From contig NZ_PGEP01000001.1 of NCBI RefSeq assembly GCF_002797445.1, positions 2,976,501 through 3,040,500 of the forward strand: DNA of 64,000 nucleotides, given 5' to 3'. Of this stretch, positions 9,859-18,885 are shown piece after piece. Under the pieces are notes generated by a model. It did not search any database. It had not been told where the DNA came from and worked only from the letters and a program-made list of their open reading frames with translations. How positions within the stretch are numbered: the first letter of the stretch is position 1; every line of letters starts with the position of its first letter. This DNA is from Acidovorax sp. 69 (lineage in GTDB: Bacteria > Pseudomonadota > Gammaproteobacteria > Burkholderiales > Burkholderiaceae_C). The position numbers were made by a program, and so were the translations under genes.

Positions 9859-9880
9859 GTGGGGGCCATATGGCCCCCAC
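9859..9880. repeat. Perfect 22-bp palindrome just after the ompW stop
   Basis: The core GGGGGCCATATGGCCCCC extends by two more paired bases on each side. It begins six bases beyond the ompW stop codon in the minus direction. Possible RNA stem at the 3' end or a protein-binding site; no function assigned. Confidence 0.5.
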
Positions 9881-9885
9881 CCTCC

Positions 9886-10476
9886 TTAGAAGCGCCAGCC
9901 CAGACCCACGCCCACCAGAACGGGGTCTACCTTGAAGGTGCCCAGCTTGGCACCACCTGCGCTCACGTCGGTCTTGATGAAAACCTTCTTCACGTCGAAG
10001 TTGAGGTACAGGTTCTTGGCCAGCGGGATGTCCACACCCACTTGCAGCGCGGGGCCGAAGCTGTTGCGGTCAATGTCCACGCCAGCGGGCAGGTTCACGC
10101 TGGAGAAACGCGTGTAGTTCAAACCCGCGCCCACATAGGGCTTGAAGCCGGCGGCTTCAAAGTGGTATTGCAGCAACAGTGTGGGTGGCAGGTGCTTGAG
10201 CGTACCGATGGCAGTGCCGGCAGCGCTGAGGGTGTGCTTTTGGGGCACGGTGAGAATCAGTTCGGCCGCAACGTTCTTGTTGAAAAAGTACGTGACATCC
10301 ACTTCAGGGATGGTCTTGTCGTTGACCGACAGGCCCAGGGGCGTGCTGTCCTTGTTGGCGCTGTCCAGGTGCACCACGCGTGCACGGACCATCCAGGGGC
10401 CTTCAGCCTGTTGCGCGAAGGCAGCGCCAGAAGACAGGGCACAGAGAACGGCGACAGCCAGCAGGTTTTTTTTCAT
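9886..10476 (-). CDS. ompW: OmpW family outer membrane protein
   Basis: Small eight-stranded beta-barrel porin-like protein of 196 residues. Residues 1-22 form a clear signal peptide (MKKNLLAVAVLCALSSGAAFA), followed by repeated amphipathic strands (GPWMVRARVVHLD, YKPYVGAGLNYT-like region, VDPVLVGVGLGWRF). The final residue is phenylalanine, the usual outer membrane assembly signal. An in-frame ATG at 10488 would add MRNT before the signal peptide; 10476 is preferred because it gives a normal signal sequence. OmpW proteins are thought to pass small hydrophobic compounds and are often induced under oxygen limitation; FNR-like half sites lie upstream. Confidence 0.93.
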   Translation of the reverse strand: MKKNLLAVAVLCALSSGAAFAQQAEGPWMVRARVVHLDSANKDSTPLGLSVNDKTIPEVDVTYFFNKNVAAELILTVPQKHTLSAAGTAIGTLKHLPPTLLLQYHFEAAGFKPYVGAGLNYTRFSSVNLPAGVDIDRNSFGPALQVGVDIPLAKNLYLNFDVKKVFIKTDVSAGGAKLGTFKVDPVLVGVGLGWRF

Positions 10477-10546
10477 GGTATTTCGCATCGGTTGGACGGG
10501 GACGACCCCCGTGCATGCATTGAACCGCTGCAGCCCCCACCCGGCC

Positions 10547-10592
10547 TTGCCTTACATCAAGGCCTCCGTACTAACCCTTAGACATACATCAA
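10547..10592 (-). promoter_or_regulatory. Two FNR/ANR-like sites upstream of ompW
   Basis: TTGCCTTACATCAA (10547-10560) and TAGACATACATCAA (10579-10592) each keep one perfect half (ATCAA, or TTGAT on the minus strand) of the FNR consensus TTGATNNNNATCAA and three of five bases of the other half. The shared core TACATCAAGG recurs exactly 32 bases apart, about three helical turns. Both lie 70-117 bases before the ompW start. Confidence 0.4.
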
Positions 10593-10602
10593 GGAGTACC
10601 CA

Positions 10603-11592
10603 CTATTGATCTGTGGACTTGCCGCGCAGACGCTGTACCAGCGTAACCCCCACGAGCACCAGGCCACCGGCCACAATCCCCACCACGGCATTGATCAGGT
10701 TGGGCACCAGCACCGCCCACAGCCCGCCCACGGGCCATTGCGCCGCCGCCGCGCCCGCAGCCTCAACCGCATGGTGCAACACAGGTACGCCGTGCACCAG
10801 AATGCCGCCGCCCACCAGAAACATCGCCGCAGTGCCCGCAATAGAGAGGCCCTTCATCAGCCAGGGTGCCGCACGCAGGATGCCAGAGCCCAGAGCGCGC
10901 GCTGCGCTGCTGGCCTTGTTGTTGAGCCACAGGCCCAAGTCGTCGAGCTTGACGATGCCCGCTACCAGCCCATACACACCGATGGTCATGATGATCGCGA
11001 TGCCCGACAGCACGGTCAGCTGCTGCACAAAGGGCGCAGCGGCCACGGTACCCAGGGTGATGGCGATGATTTCAGCCGACAGGATGAAGTCGGTGCGCAC
11101 AGCGCCCTTGATCTTGTCGTTTTCGAAGGCCACCAGATCCACCGCCGGGTTGGCGTTGGCCTTGGCATGGCTTTCGTGTTCGGCCTCATCTTCGTGTTGC
11201 GCATGCAACAACTTGTGCGCCACCTTCTCAAAGCCCTCAAAACACAGAAAAGCACCGCCAATCATCAACAGCGGCGTGACTGCCCAGGGCGCAAAGGCAC
11301 TGATCAGCAGCGCCGCGGGCACTAGGATCACCTTGTTGATGAACGAGCCCTTGGCCACTGCCCAGACCACAGGAATCTCGCGCTCGGCGCGCACCCCGGT
11401 GACTTGCTGGGCGTTGAGTGCCAGGTCATCGCCCAGTACGCCAGCCGTCTTCTGCGCAGCCACCTTGGTCATGACAGACACATCGTCGGCCATGGCCGCG
11501 CTCTTTTTGGCGGCCACTTTCGTCATCAAGGCCACATCGTCGAGGATGGTGGCGATATCGTCGAGCAGAGTCAGAAGGCTGGCACCGGCCAT
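10603..11592 (-). CDS. DUF808 (YedI-like) inner membrane protein
   Basis: A 329-residue membrane protein of the DUF808/YedI family, function unknown. The N-terminus [20 protein letters not shown] is typical, followed by two imperfect repeats of an aspartate/valine segment ([13 protein letters not shown] and [13 protein letters not shown], about residues 18-48). Several hydrophobic segments follow (for example [18 protein letters not shown] and [15 protein letters not shown], then three or four nearer the C-terminus). ATG 11592 lies about 30 bases after a CATAAT box. It is read in the same direction as ompW but the FNR-like sites between them suggest separate promoters. Confidence 0.85.
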   Translation of the reverse strand: MAGASLLTLLDDIATILDDVALMTKVAAKKSAAMADDVSVMTKVAAQKTAGVLGDDLALNAQQVTGVRAEREIPVVWAVAKGSFINKVILVPAALLISAFAPWAVTPLLMIGGAFLCFEGFEKVAHKLLHAQHEDEAEHESHAKANANPAVDLVAFENDKIKGAVRTDFILSAEIIAITLGTVAAAPFVQQLTVLSGIAIIMTIGVYGLVAGIVKLDDLGLWLNNKASSAARALGSGILRAAPWLMKGLSIAGTAAMFLVGGGILVHGVPVLHHAVEAAGAAAAQWPVGGLWAVLVPNLINAVVGIVAGGLVLVGVTLVQRLRGKSTDQ

Positions 11593-11651
11593 AAGAGGGC
11601 TCCGAAAGGATAGGAGCGCCGATTATGGGGTCGGCCCGGCCTGGGCCACGA

Positions 11652-12838
11652 TCACATCTTGCACAGCGGCGATGCCGGCGGTGTGATGCTGGCGGGGTAG
11701 CTCTGTTCGATCACCGGGCGCAGCGTGCCGTCCGCCATCTTGACGCGTGCCACGTAGTTGGGAATCAGCAGCTGGTTGTCCGCAGGGCGGATGGTCGCCT
11801 TGCCATACAGCGTGTCCACCGTGGCTCCGCGCAGTGCCTTGGTCACGGCTTCGGGCTGCACGCTCTTGGCCAGCGTGACACCCTGGAACAACACCATGGC
11901 ACCGTTGTAGGCCTGGCCTTCGGTGTCGGACGGCAGCCGGTTGTGCTTGGTTTTGAACGCGGCAGCGAACGCCTTGCTCTGGGGCGTGTCAATGTCTGGC
12001 GTGTAACCCACGTTGCCGGGCACGTTGGTCAAGGACTGACCGGTGGCATTGACCACGAAGTTCGACAGCAGCGCGTGGCCGATGAGCGGTGTCTTGGGAA
12101 TCAGGGCGAAGTCCGCCGCCTGCTTGGTAAAGGCAATGGCGCCGGAGACGTCTGCCACCCAGATCGCATCCACATTGGCGGCCTTGATCTGCTGGATGTA
12201 GGGCGCGTAGTCCTTGGTGCCCAGCGGAACGAACAGCTTGGTCGTTACCTTCTTGCCCTGTGCCGTCACTGCCGCCTCGAACGACTTGGCCGAATCCTGG
12301 CCCCACACATAGTCGGCCGCCATGATGGCGAAGTTGTTGCCCGGGATGCCCTTGACCCATTCGTTGATCATGGCCAGGTCCATCGCATCCGAATGGTTGG
12401 TGCGAATGAAGCGCGGGCTGCAAGCATCCTGCGTGAGCTTGTCTGCCTTGCTGATGGTGCCGATGAAGGCAGCATCCCAACGCGCCAGGTTGGCGCTGAT
12501 CGCGAGCGAGATCGACGAGGTGATGGGGCCGATCAGCAGGTTGTGGCCATCGCGGGCCAGCTTCTCGGCGGCGCGGCGGCCGGCATCGGGGTTGCTCTCG
12601 TCGTCGCCTTCGGCCGCCACGATCTTGCGGCCGTCCACCCCCCCTTGGCGTTGGCTTCTTCCACCGCAAAGCGGATGCCGTTGAGCACATCGGCGCCCAT
12701 GGTCGCAAACGGCCCGGACTTGGACGTCACCAGACCGATTTTGAGCGGCTCTTTGTCTTGCGCCGCCGCCGTCAGGGGCAGTGCAGCCACGAGCACCACG
12801 CCCGCCAGCAGTTGTTGAATCCGCGAGGTCTTGAACAT
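11652..12838 (-). pseudogene. Liv-type ABC transporter substrate-binding protein, frameshifted in a G-run
   Basis: Periplasmic binding protein of the LivK family, last gene of the bad/ali-livHMGF cluster. The start MFKTSRIQQLLAGVVL at 12838 has AAGGAGA upstream and a signal peptide ending near LTAAAQDKEPL. The first frame reads to EEANAKGG and then loses similarity (WTAARSW); the family continuation VDGRKIVAAEGDDES is in another frame and runs to the stop at 11652. The shift maps to seven C (12638-12644, G on the coding strand), where eight are needed to give AKGGVDGRKI. The rest of the protein is intact, so the lesion is recent, phase-variable or a sequencing error. Its context suggests a cyclohexanecarboxylate or related acid as ligand, which is inference. 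Confidence 0.85.
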
Positions 12839-12920
12839 TTTTGTCTCCTTGAATTGGCCGGAAAGGCCCGGCTGCCACACCATCGCCACAAACACTCCCT
12901 GCGCACTTGCGGTGCGCGCG

Positions 12921-13625
12921 CTACACCATCACGTGTTCTTCCAGCGCCCTCAGGCCCTCAGCGCCCTGCTCCACCGTGCCCGACGCCACCACCGAACCTT
13001 TGGCCATGGCCAGGTAGCGGTGCGCCACGCGCACCACCAGGCTCAGGTTCTGCTCGATCAGCAGCAACGCGGTGCCCTGCGCGGCCACCTGGTTGAAGAT
13101 GTCGGCGAGCTGGTCGACGATGACCGGGGCCAGGCCTTCGGTCGGTTCGTCGAGCAGGATGAGGTCCGGGTTGGCCATCAGCGCGCGGCCCACGGCCAGC
13201 ATCTGCTGCTGCCCGCCCGACAGCGCCGTGCCCGGCGTCAGGGCGCGCTCTTGCAGGATGGGGAACAGCTGGTAAACCTGCGCCAGGCCCCAGGGCCCCT
13301 TGCGGCCCACGGCGGCGCCCAGTTGCAGGTTCTCCTGCACCGTCAGGTTGGCCACGATGCGCCGGCCCTGCGGCACCACGGCCACGCCGTGGGCTGCGGC
13401 CACATAGGGGCGGGGTTTTTTCACCGGCTTGCCCCCTACGGCCAGCTGGCCGCTTTTCATCTGGGCCAGGCCCAAAACGGTGTTGACCACCGTGGTCTTG
13501 CCCACGCCGTTGCGCCCGATGAGGGCCACACGCTCGCCCGGGTGCACCGCCAGGCTGAGCCCGTGCAGGATGTGGGCCGTGCCGTAGTAGGCGTGCACGC
13601 CGTCCAGTGTCAATAAAGCGCTCAC
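12921..13625 (-). CDS. livF: Liv-type ABC transporter ATP-binding protein LivF
   Basis: One of the two ATPases of a Liv-type importer, 234 residues. Walker A GRNGVGKTT (near residue 37), signature LSGGQQQM, Walker B LILLDEPTEGLAP and the switch histidine region are all intact. The start is GTG at 13625, overlapping the livG stop by four bases (GTGA), which implies translational coupling. There are 82 bases to the binding-protein gene downstream. Together with livG, livM and livH it forms a full inner-membrane importer located directly behind the alicyclic acid genes. Confidence 0.93.
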   Translation of the reverse strand: MSALLTLDGVHAYYGTAHILHGLSLAVHPGERVALIGRNGVGKTTVVNTVLGLAQMKSGQLAVGGKPVKKPRPYVAAAHGVAVVPQGRRIVANLTVQENLQLGAAVGRKGPWGLAQVYQLFPILQERALTPGTALSGGQQQMLAVGRALMANPDLILLDEPTEGLAPVIVDQLADIFNQVAAQGTALLLIEQNLSLVVRVAHRYLAMAKGSVVASGTVEQGAEGLRALEEHVMV

Positions 13626-14341
13626 GCGGCACTCCCCAGGTAGGCTTCGCGCACGCGCGGGTCGGCGCGCACCTGGGCGGGCGCGCCGTCAGCAATCACA
13701 CGGCCCAGCTCGAACACGGTGACCGCGTCGGAGATGCCGAACACCACATCCATGTCGTGCTCCACCAGCAGCACCGACACCTCCCAGCGCGCGGTCAGCG
13801 CCTGCAGGTGCCGGGCCAGGTCATGTGACTCCTTGACGGACAGGCCGGCCATGGGTTCGTCCAGCATCAGCAGCTGGGGGCGGCCCACCAGCGCCAGCGC
13901 CAGGTCCAGCCGGCGTTGCTCGCCATAGCCCAGGTCTTCGGCCAGCATGTCGCCGAACTGGGCCAGGTCCAGCTCCTGCAAAACGGCATCGGCGTCCGCT
14001 GCCGAATCGGCCACGCCCATCAGGTGTGAGGCCAGTTCGACCTGCTTGCGCACCCCCATGCCACCAAAGATGCTGGTGCGCTGGAAACTGCGCGACAGCC
14101 CCCGCTTGCGCCGCTCGACCGCGCCGAGATGGCTCACGTCCTCGCCCGCCAGGCGGACGCTGCCGCGCGTGAGCGGGCGGCGGCCGGTGATGGCGTCGAT
14201 CACGGTGGATTTGCCCGCGCCGTTGGGCCCGATGAGGCCCCGGATCTGGCCTTTTTCCAGTGTCAGCGCCACGCCATCGAGCGCCTTCACCCCGCCGTAG
14301 TGGATGGCGACATCCACCACTTCCAGTACATAAGCGCTCAT
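13622..14341 (-). CDS. livG: Liv-type ABC transporter ATP-binding protein LivG
   Basis: Second ATPase of the importer, 239 residues. Walker A is GPNGAGKST, the ABC signature is the divergent LGYGEQRRLD as in LivG proteins, and Walker B is LLMLDEPMAGLS. The LivG-type loop SRSFQRTSIFGGMGV is present. The ATG at 14341 overlaps the livM stop by four bases (ATGA). It would pair with LivF to drive LivH/LivM. Confidence 0.94.
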   Translation of the reverse strand: MSAYVLEVVDVAIHYGGVKALDGVALTLEKGQIRGLIGPNGAGKSTVIDAITGRRPLTRGSVRLAGEDVSHLGAVERRKRGLSRSFQRTSIFGGMGVRKQVELASHLMGVADSAADADAVLQELDLAQFGDMLAEDLGYGEQRRLDLALALVGRPQLLMLDEPMAGLSVKESHDLARHLQALTARWEVSVLLVEHDMDVVFGISDAVTVFELGRVIADGAPAQVRADPRVREAYLGSAA

Positions 14342-15381
14342 GGCTTGCCCCCCTGTGCTGCAGCCGGGTCGCTGGCACCGCCCGCACCACCCACACTGCC
14401 GCCGCGCGAAAACCCGCGCCGCAACAGGCGCTCCACCGCGCCGGTGATGCCGTCGGGCGAGAACACGATCACGGCAATCAGGGCCGCGCCGAAGATCGCC
14501 ATGGAATGCGTGGCGTATTCGCCCAATAGGTCCTTGAACAGGAAATAGAGGATGGCGCCGACGATGGGGCCGATAGGCCGCTTGAAGCCGCCCACCACCA
14601 CCATCAAGAGCGTGATGGCCGACACACTCCAGTGCAGGCTCTCCGGCGAGACAAAGCCGGTGTTGAGCGACGACAGCAGGCCCGCAATGCCGGTCACCAC
14701 CGCCGACAGCGCATACACCAGCGCACGCGGCACCGTGGTGCGGATGCCGATGAAGCGGGCGCGTTCCTCGTTGTCGCGGATGGCTTCAGTCACCGCGCCG
14801 AAGCGGGTGCGCAGGATGCACAGCAGCACGAAGGTCACCACCACAAGCAGCACCCACGACAGCATGAACAGGTTGCCCGGCTTGAGCAACAGCGACTGCG
14901 GCACACCGAACAGCGTGGACGGCCACGGAATGTTCATTCCGTCCGCCCCGCCCGTGATCCCCCGCGCCCGGGCGGCGAGCAGATAAGCCATCTGCCCGAT
15001 CGCCAGCGTCAACATGCCAAAGGCAATGCCCGGCACGCGCACGATGACCAGGCCCACCACAAAGGCGGCCACGCCCAGGGCCACCAGCACCGACAGCAGC
15101 GCCCATTCGGCGGGCATCCAGCCGAGCGTGAGCACCACGCCCATGCCGTAGCCTGCCGCGCCGAAGTACAGCGCGTGGCCAAAGCTCACCAGCCCGTTTT
15201 GCTTGAGCAGCACGCCCACGCCCAGGGCAAAGATGGCGTAGATCACCGCCTGGGTGAACATGCCCAGCAGGCTGGTCGAGCGGGTCAGCAGCAAAATAGC
15301 GCCCCCCGCCAGCAAGGCCAGCAGCGACAGGGCCAGCAGGCGGCCCAGGCCACCGTCCGAAACGCGCGCAACACCGGTCAT
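14338..15381 (-). CDS. livM: Liv-type ABC transporter permease LivM
   Basis: Inner-membrane permease of 347 residues with about nine to ten hydrophobic segments. The LivM signature block LKQNGLVSFGHALYFGAAGY and the cytoplasmic loop AIRDNEERARFIGI, which contacts the ATPases, are intact. The C-terminus is a glycine/alanine-rich tail of about 25 residues. The ATG at 15381 overlaps the livH stop (ATGA). The reading frame is open further upstream, but the family start and coupling fit 15381. Confidence 0.92.
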   Translation of the reverse strand: MTGVARVSDGGLGRLLALSLLALLAGGAILLLTRSTSLLGMFTQAVIYAIFALGVGVLLKQNGLVSFGHALYFGAAGYGMGVVLTLGWMPAEWALLSVLVALGVAAFVVGLVIVRVPGIAFGMLTLAIGQMAYLLAARARGITGGADGMNIPWPSTLFGVPQSLLLKPGNLFMLSWVLLVVVTFVLLCILRTRFGAVTEAIRDNEERARFIGIRTTVPRALVYALSAVVTGIAGLLSSLNTGFVSPESLHWSVSAITLLMVVVGGFKRPIGPIVGAILYFLFKDLLGEYATHSMAIFGAALIAVIVFSPDGITGAVERLLRRGFSRGGSVGGAGGASDPAAAQGGKP

Positions 15382-16229
15382 GTGCGGCTCCCGGCCAGAC
15401 CCGAGGGCTTCCAGATCAGCACCGCGATCATGAAGATGAACGGCAGCAGCACCGACACCTCGGGCAGGTAGACCGCGCCCAGCGCCTGCATCATGCCCAG
15501 CAGCAGCGCCGCCACAAAGGCCCCGGCCAGCGAGCCCAGGCCGCCAATAACCACCACCACAAAAGAGTCGATCAGCACGTCTGAACTCATGTGCGGCGAC
15601 AGCGACAGAAACGGCGCCGCGACCACGCCCGCCAGGCCGGCCAGCGCGCTGCCCAGCCCCACCACCGCCGCACTGAGCCGGTCGGTGTTGACGCCCTGCA
15701 TGGCGGTGGTGACCGGGTCGGTGCTGGCCGCGCGCACAAAGAGGCCCACCTTGGACCAGCGCAGCCACAGCGTGAGCCCCACCGCCACGGCCGCGCCCAC
15801 CACCATCACACCGATGCGGTAGGCGGGCAGGTCATGCCCCATGAACTTCACGGAAAACGCCAGCAGCTCGGGGGTGAACAGCGAGTAGTTGCCCTTGCCC
15901 CAGATGAAGGCCACCAGGTCTTCCAAAATGAGCAGCAGGCCGAAGGTGACCAGCATCACGTTGAGCGGCTCCTGGTCCTGCAGCAGGCGAAACGCGTAGC
16001 GGTCGAGCAGTACGCCCACCACCGCCATCACCAGCGGCGCGGCCACCAGCGCCACCCAGAAGTTGCTGTGGATGGCCACCGAATAACCGATGTAGGCGCC
16101 CAGCATGTACAGCGCCCCGTGCGCGAAGTTCACCACGCGCCGCAGGCCATAGATCAGCGCCAGGCCCGAGCTCATCACGATGAGCAAGGCCCCGTACACC
16201 AGTCCGTTGAAGAGGTTGATCGCCAGCAT
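15378..16229 (-). CDS. livH: Liv-type ABC transporter permease LivH
   Basis: Inner-membrane permease of 283 residues, first gene of the transporter part. It begins MLAINLFNGLVYGALLIVMS and shows LALIYGLRRVVNFAHGALYM, the LivH-type loop, and the later motif AGVVAAPFLSLSP. ATG 16229 is preceded by CAAGGAGAC at good spacing; upstream in-frame codons are ignored. The 132-base gap to badK holds a copy of the interspersed repeat, so the transporter may be partly uncoupled from the catabolic genes although it is still read in the same direction. Confidence 0.92.
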   Translation of the reverse strand: MLAINLFNGLVYGALLIVMSSGLALIYGLRRVVNFAHGALYMLGAYIGYSVAIHSNFWVALVAAPLVMAVVGVLLDRYAFRLLQDQEPLNVMLVTFGLLLILEDLVAFIWGKGNYSLFTPELLAFSVKFMGHDLPAYRIGVMVVGAAVAVGLTLWLRWSKVGLFVRAASTDPVTTAMQGVNTDRLSAAVVGLGSALAGLAGVVAAPFLSLSPHMSSDVLIDSFVVVVIGGLGSLAGAFVAALLLGMMQALGAVYLPEVSVLLPFIFMIAVLIWKPSGLAGSRT

Positions 16230-16276
16230 GTTGTTGTCTCCTTGCGGCGGGCTGCGGCGCAAACACGCCCGCGCGC

Positions 16277-16340
16277 TATATTTTTAATAGCTATCAGCGC
16301 TTTATTGATAAGCGCTAGAGGCCTAAAAGCCTTGAAAATC
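16277..16340 (+). repeat. Interspersed repeat, copy 2 (clearest copy)
   Basis: TTTTTAATAGCTATC, then AGCGCTT, spacer TATTGAT, then AAGCGCTAGAGGCC and AAAAGCCTTGAAAAT. The two GCGC arms can form an 8-bp stem. It sits between badK and livH. Confidence 0.85.
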
Positions 16341-16361
16341 GGTGTCCTATCCTCCTGCGGG

Positions 16362-17174
16362 TCAGCGGTGCTCGAACTGCGGCGCCCGTTTGTCAAGAAA
16401 CGCACGCATGCCTTCGTGGGCGTCGTGGCTGGCAAAACGCGCGTACAGCGCCCTGCGCTCGAAAAGAATCCCCTCGCTGAGCGAGCTCTCCCAGGCGCGG
16501 TTGACCGACTCCTTGATGGCCGCCAGCGCCGGTGTGGAATAGGCGGAGATCTGCGTGGCCAGCGCCAGCGTGGCGTCGAGCAGCTGCGCATCGGGCACCA
16601 CGCGCGAGACCAGGCCGTAGCGGTCGGCCTCTTCGGCGCCCAGCAACCGCGCCGACAGCGCCATGTCCATCGCCTTGGCCTTGCCGATGGCACGCGGCAG
16701 GCGCTGTGTGCCGCCCGCGCCGGGCAGCATTGCCAGCTTGATCTCGGGCAGTCCAAAGCGTGCCGACTCGGCCGCGACGATGATGTCGCAGGCCAGCGCC
16801 AGCTCACAGCCTCCGCCCAGGGCAAAACCTGCCACCGCCGCCAGCACGGGCTTCTTCACCTGGCGAATGGTTTCCCAGTTGCGGGTGATGAAGGCGCGCT
16901 CCACCACCTCGGCGTGGCCCCAGTCCACCATGGCGTCAATGTCGGCGCCCGCGGCAAAGGCCTTGTCGTTGCCGGTGATCACGATGGCGCCCACGGAGGC
17001 ATCGGCATCGGCGGCCAGCAGCGCTGCACCCAATGCGTCCATCAGTGCATCGCTCAGCGCGTTGAACTGCGCCGGGCGGTTGAGGGTGATGAGCGCCACG
17101 CGGCCGTGCCGCTCCTGGCGGACCAGCGCCGCTGCCGCAGGGGATGCGTGCCCTGCTGTGTCGGAGGCTTGCAT
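16362..17174 (-). CDS. badK: Cyclohex-1-ene-1-carboxyl-CoA hydratase (BadK), crotonase family
   Basis: Enoyl-CoA hydratase of 270 residues that would hydrate cyclohex-1-ene-1-carboxyl-CoA to 2-hydroxycyclohexane-1-carboxyl-CoA. Crotonase features: ADID and GFALGGGCELALACD (oxyanion hole glycines), catalytic glutamate region LPEIKLAMLPGAGGTQRLPR and the C-terminal AFLDKRAPQF. The stretches ITRNWETIRQ and GILFERR closely resemble R. palustris BadK as I recall it. ATG 17174 with AAGGA nine bases upstream is preferred; a TTG at 17183 overlaps the aliA stop and is an alternative. An N-terminal extension of about 15 residues is alanine-rich. Confidence 0.88.
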   Translation of the reverse strand: MQASDTAGHASPAAAALVRQERHGRVALITLNRPAQFNALSDALMDALGAALLAADADASVGAIVITGNDKAFAAGADIDAMVDWGHAEVVERAFITRNWETIRQVKKPVLAAVAGFALGGGCELALACDIIVAAESARFGLPEIKLAMLPGAGGTQRLPRAIGKAKAMDMALSARLLGAEEADRYGLVSRVVPDAQLLDATLALATQISAYSTPALAAIKESVNRAWESSLSEGILFERRALYARFASHDAHEGMRAFLDKRAPQFEHR

Positions 17175-17179
17175 CGCAC

Positions 17180-18820
17180 TCAATCCTTGCTGCGCATCAT
17201 TTCGCGCAGCTTGAACTTCTGGATCTTTCCGGATGGAGTCGTGGGCATCGTTTCGGACACCACCAGCCGCTCGGGGATGTACTGCACCGCCACCTTCTGC
17301 GCCTTCAGGAAGTCCTGGATGGCCGCCAGGTCCAGCGTCTGCCCCGGCTTGGGCACCACCACGGCGCAGGCCCGCTCGCCCAGGCGTTCATCGGGGTAGG
17401 CCACGATGGCCGCCATCGCGACGCCAGGGTGGCGGTACAGCAGCGATTCGATCTCGACCACCGGAATGTTCTCACCGCCGCGGATGATCACGTCCTTGCT
17501 GCGGCCGGTGATGCGCACATAACCCCGCTCGTCGATGCGCGCCAGGTCGCCGGTGTCGAACCAGTCGTCGGCGTCCGTGCCGTTGAGGTGGGGTCGGTGC
17601 AGGTAGCCGCCAAAGTTGGAGCACGAGCGCAGCATCAGCTTGCCCGTCTCGCCCGCAGGCAGCGCCGTGCCGTCCACATCGACCACCTTGATCTCGACGC
17701 CCGGCAGCGGGCAGCCATCCGTAGCCACCGAACGCTCGTCGTCATCGTCGAGCTGGGTGGTGGTGACTGCGCCGTTTTCCGTCATGCCCCAGGCGGAAAC
17801 GATCTTGGCGCCCAGTGCAGCCCGCGCCTGCTCGACCAGCGGGCCGGGGATCGGCGCCCCGGCACACAGAAAAGTGCGCAGGCTGGGCACGACCTGCCCG
17901 GTCTCGGCCACGGTCTTGGCCAGGTCGGTCAGGAACGGCGTCGAGGCCATGGTGAAGCTGACCTTGTGCTGCTGGATGAGCGCAATCGCCTTCTTCGGCT
18001 CCCACACGTCCTGCAGCACCACGCCCGTGCGCAGCATGATGGGCATCATCAGTCCGTACATGAACCCCGTCTGGTGCGCCATGGGCGAGGCCATCAGCAC
18101 CGTGTCGTCCGACCCCAGGCGCAGCCGCTGCGCATAGGGAACGATGTTGGCCATCAGGGTATTGGCCGAATGCATCACGCCCTTGGGCTCGCCGGTGGTG
18201 CCCGAGGTGTAGATGAGCTGCGTGGCTTCGTCCGGGCCGGGCCGGTGGCGTGTGAGGATGTCCTGCGCGTCGGGCTCGTCTTCCCAGCGGGGGCCACTTA
18301 GCAGCGCGTCGAAACTGTTGGCGCCGGTGCCGCCCACGATGACCAGGTGTTTCAGGTCGGGCAGGCTGGCCTGAAGGCCGGTGGCCATGGCCTCAAAGTC
18401 AAAGCCGCGGAAACTTCGGGGTGCAATCAGCACCTTCGCCTCGCCGTGCTTGAGCATGAACGACAGCTCGCGCTCGCGAAAGATGTGCATCAGCGGGTTC
18501 ATGACCGCGCCGATGCGCGAGCAGGCCAGGTAGGTCAGCGTGAACTGCCACCAGTTGGGCAGCTGGCAGGCCACGATGTCGTTCTTTTGCACGCCCAGCC
18601 GCGCCAGGCCCACGGCAATGCGGTCGGCGAGGCGGGCCAGTTCGCGGTAGGTGAACTGCGTCACCTCGCCGGACTCCACCTGCACCGCCGTCAACGCCAG
18701 CTTGTCAGGGCATTGCGCCAGGCAGGCGTCGAGTTCGTCGTTGATGGTGCGGTCGTGCCAGAACCCCTGGGCGATCATGCGCGCGCGGCGCGGTGGCAGC
18801 AGTACGGCGTCGAATTCCAT
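17180..18820 (-). CDS. aliA: Cyclohexanecarboxylate-CoA ligase (AliA), AMP-forming
   Basis: ANL-superfamily acyl-CoA synthetase of 546 residues; it would activate cyclohexanecarboxylate with ATP and CoA. Visible motifs: P-loop YTSGTTGEPKG, adenine-binding SAWGMTENG, DWFDTGDLARIDERGYVRITGRSKDVI hinge region (in pieces of the A8 motif), IRGGENIP, and the A10 lysine in PTTPSGKIQKFKLRE. Assignment to AliA rests on the flanking badH, badI, aliB and badK genes as much as on sequence. It follows aliB by 65 bases and its stop lies five bases before the badK start. Other medium-chain or cyclic acids are possible substrates. Confidence 0.88.
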   Translation of the reverse strand: MEFDAVLLPPRRARMIAQGFWHDRTINDELDACLAQCPDKLALTAVQVESGEVTQFTYRELARLADRIAVGLARLGVQKNDIVACQLPNWWQFTLTYLACSRIGAVMNPLMHIFRERELSFMLKHGEAKVLIAPRSFRGFDFEAMATGLQASLPDLKHLVIVGGTGANSFDALLSGPRWEDEPDAQDILTRHRPGPDEATQLIYTSGTTGEPKGVMHSANTLMANIVPYAQRLRLGSDDTVLMASPMAHQTGFMYGLMMPIMLRTGVVLQDVWEPKKAIALIQQHKVSFTMASTPFLTDLAKTVAETGQVVPSLRTFLCAGAPIPGPLVEQARAALGAKIVSAWGMTENGAVTTTQLDDDDERSVATDGCPLPGVEIKVVDVDGTALPAGETGKLMLRSCSNFGGYLHRPHLNGTDADDWFDTGDLARIDERGYVRITGRSKDVIIRGGENIPVVEIESLLYRHPGVAMAAIVAYPDERLGERACAVVVPKPGQTLDLAAIQDFLKAQKVAVQYIPERLVVSETMPTTPSGKIQKFKLREMMRSKD

Positions 18821-18885
18821 GGTTTGTCTCCTGGTGTGGATCAGTTTTTATGGGGTGATGGGTGAAAAGGGGCGCGATGCCCCGG

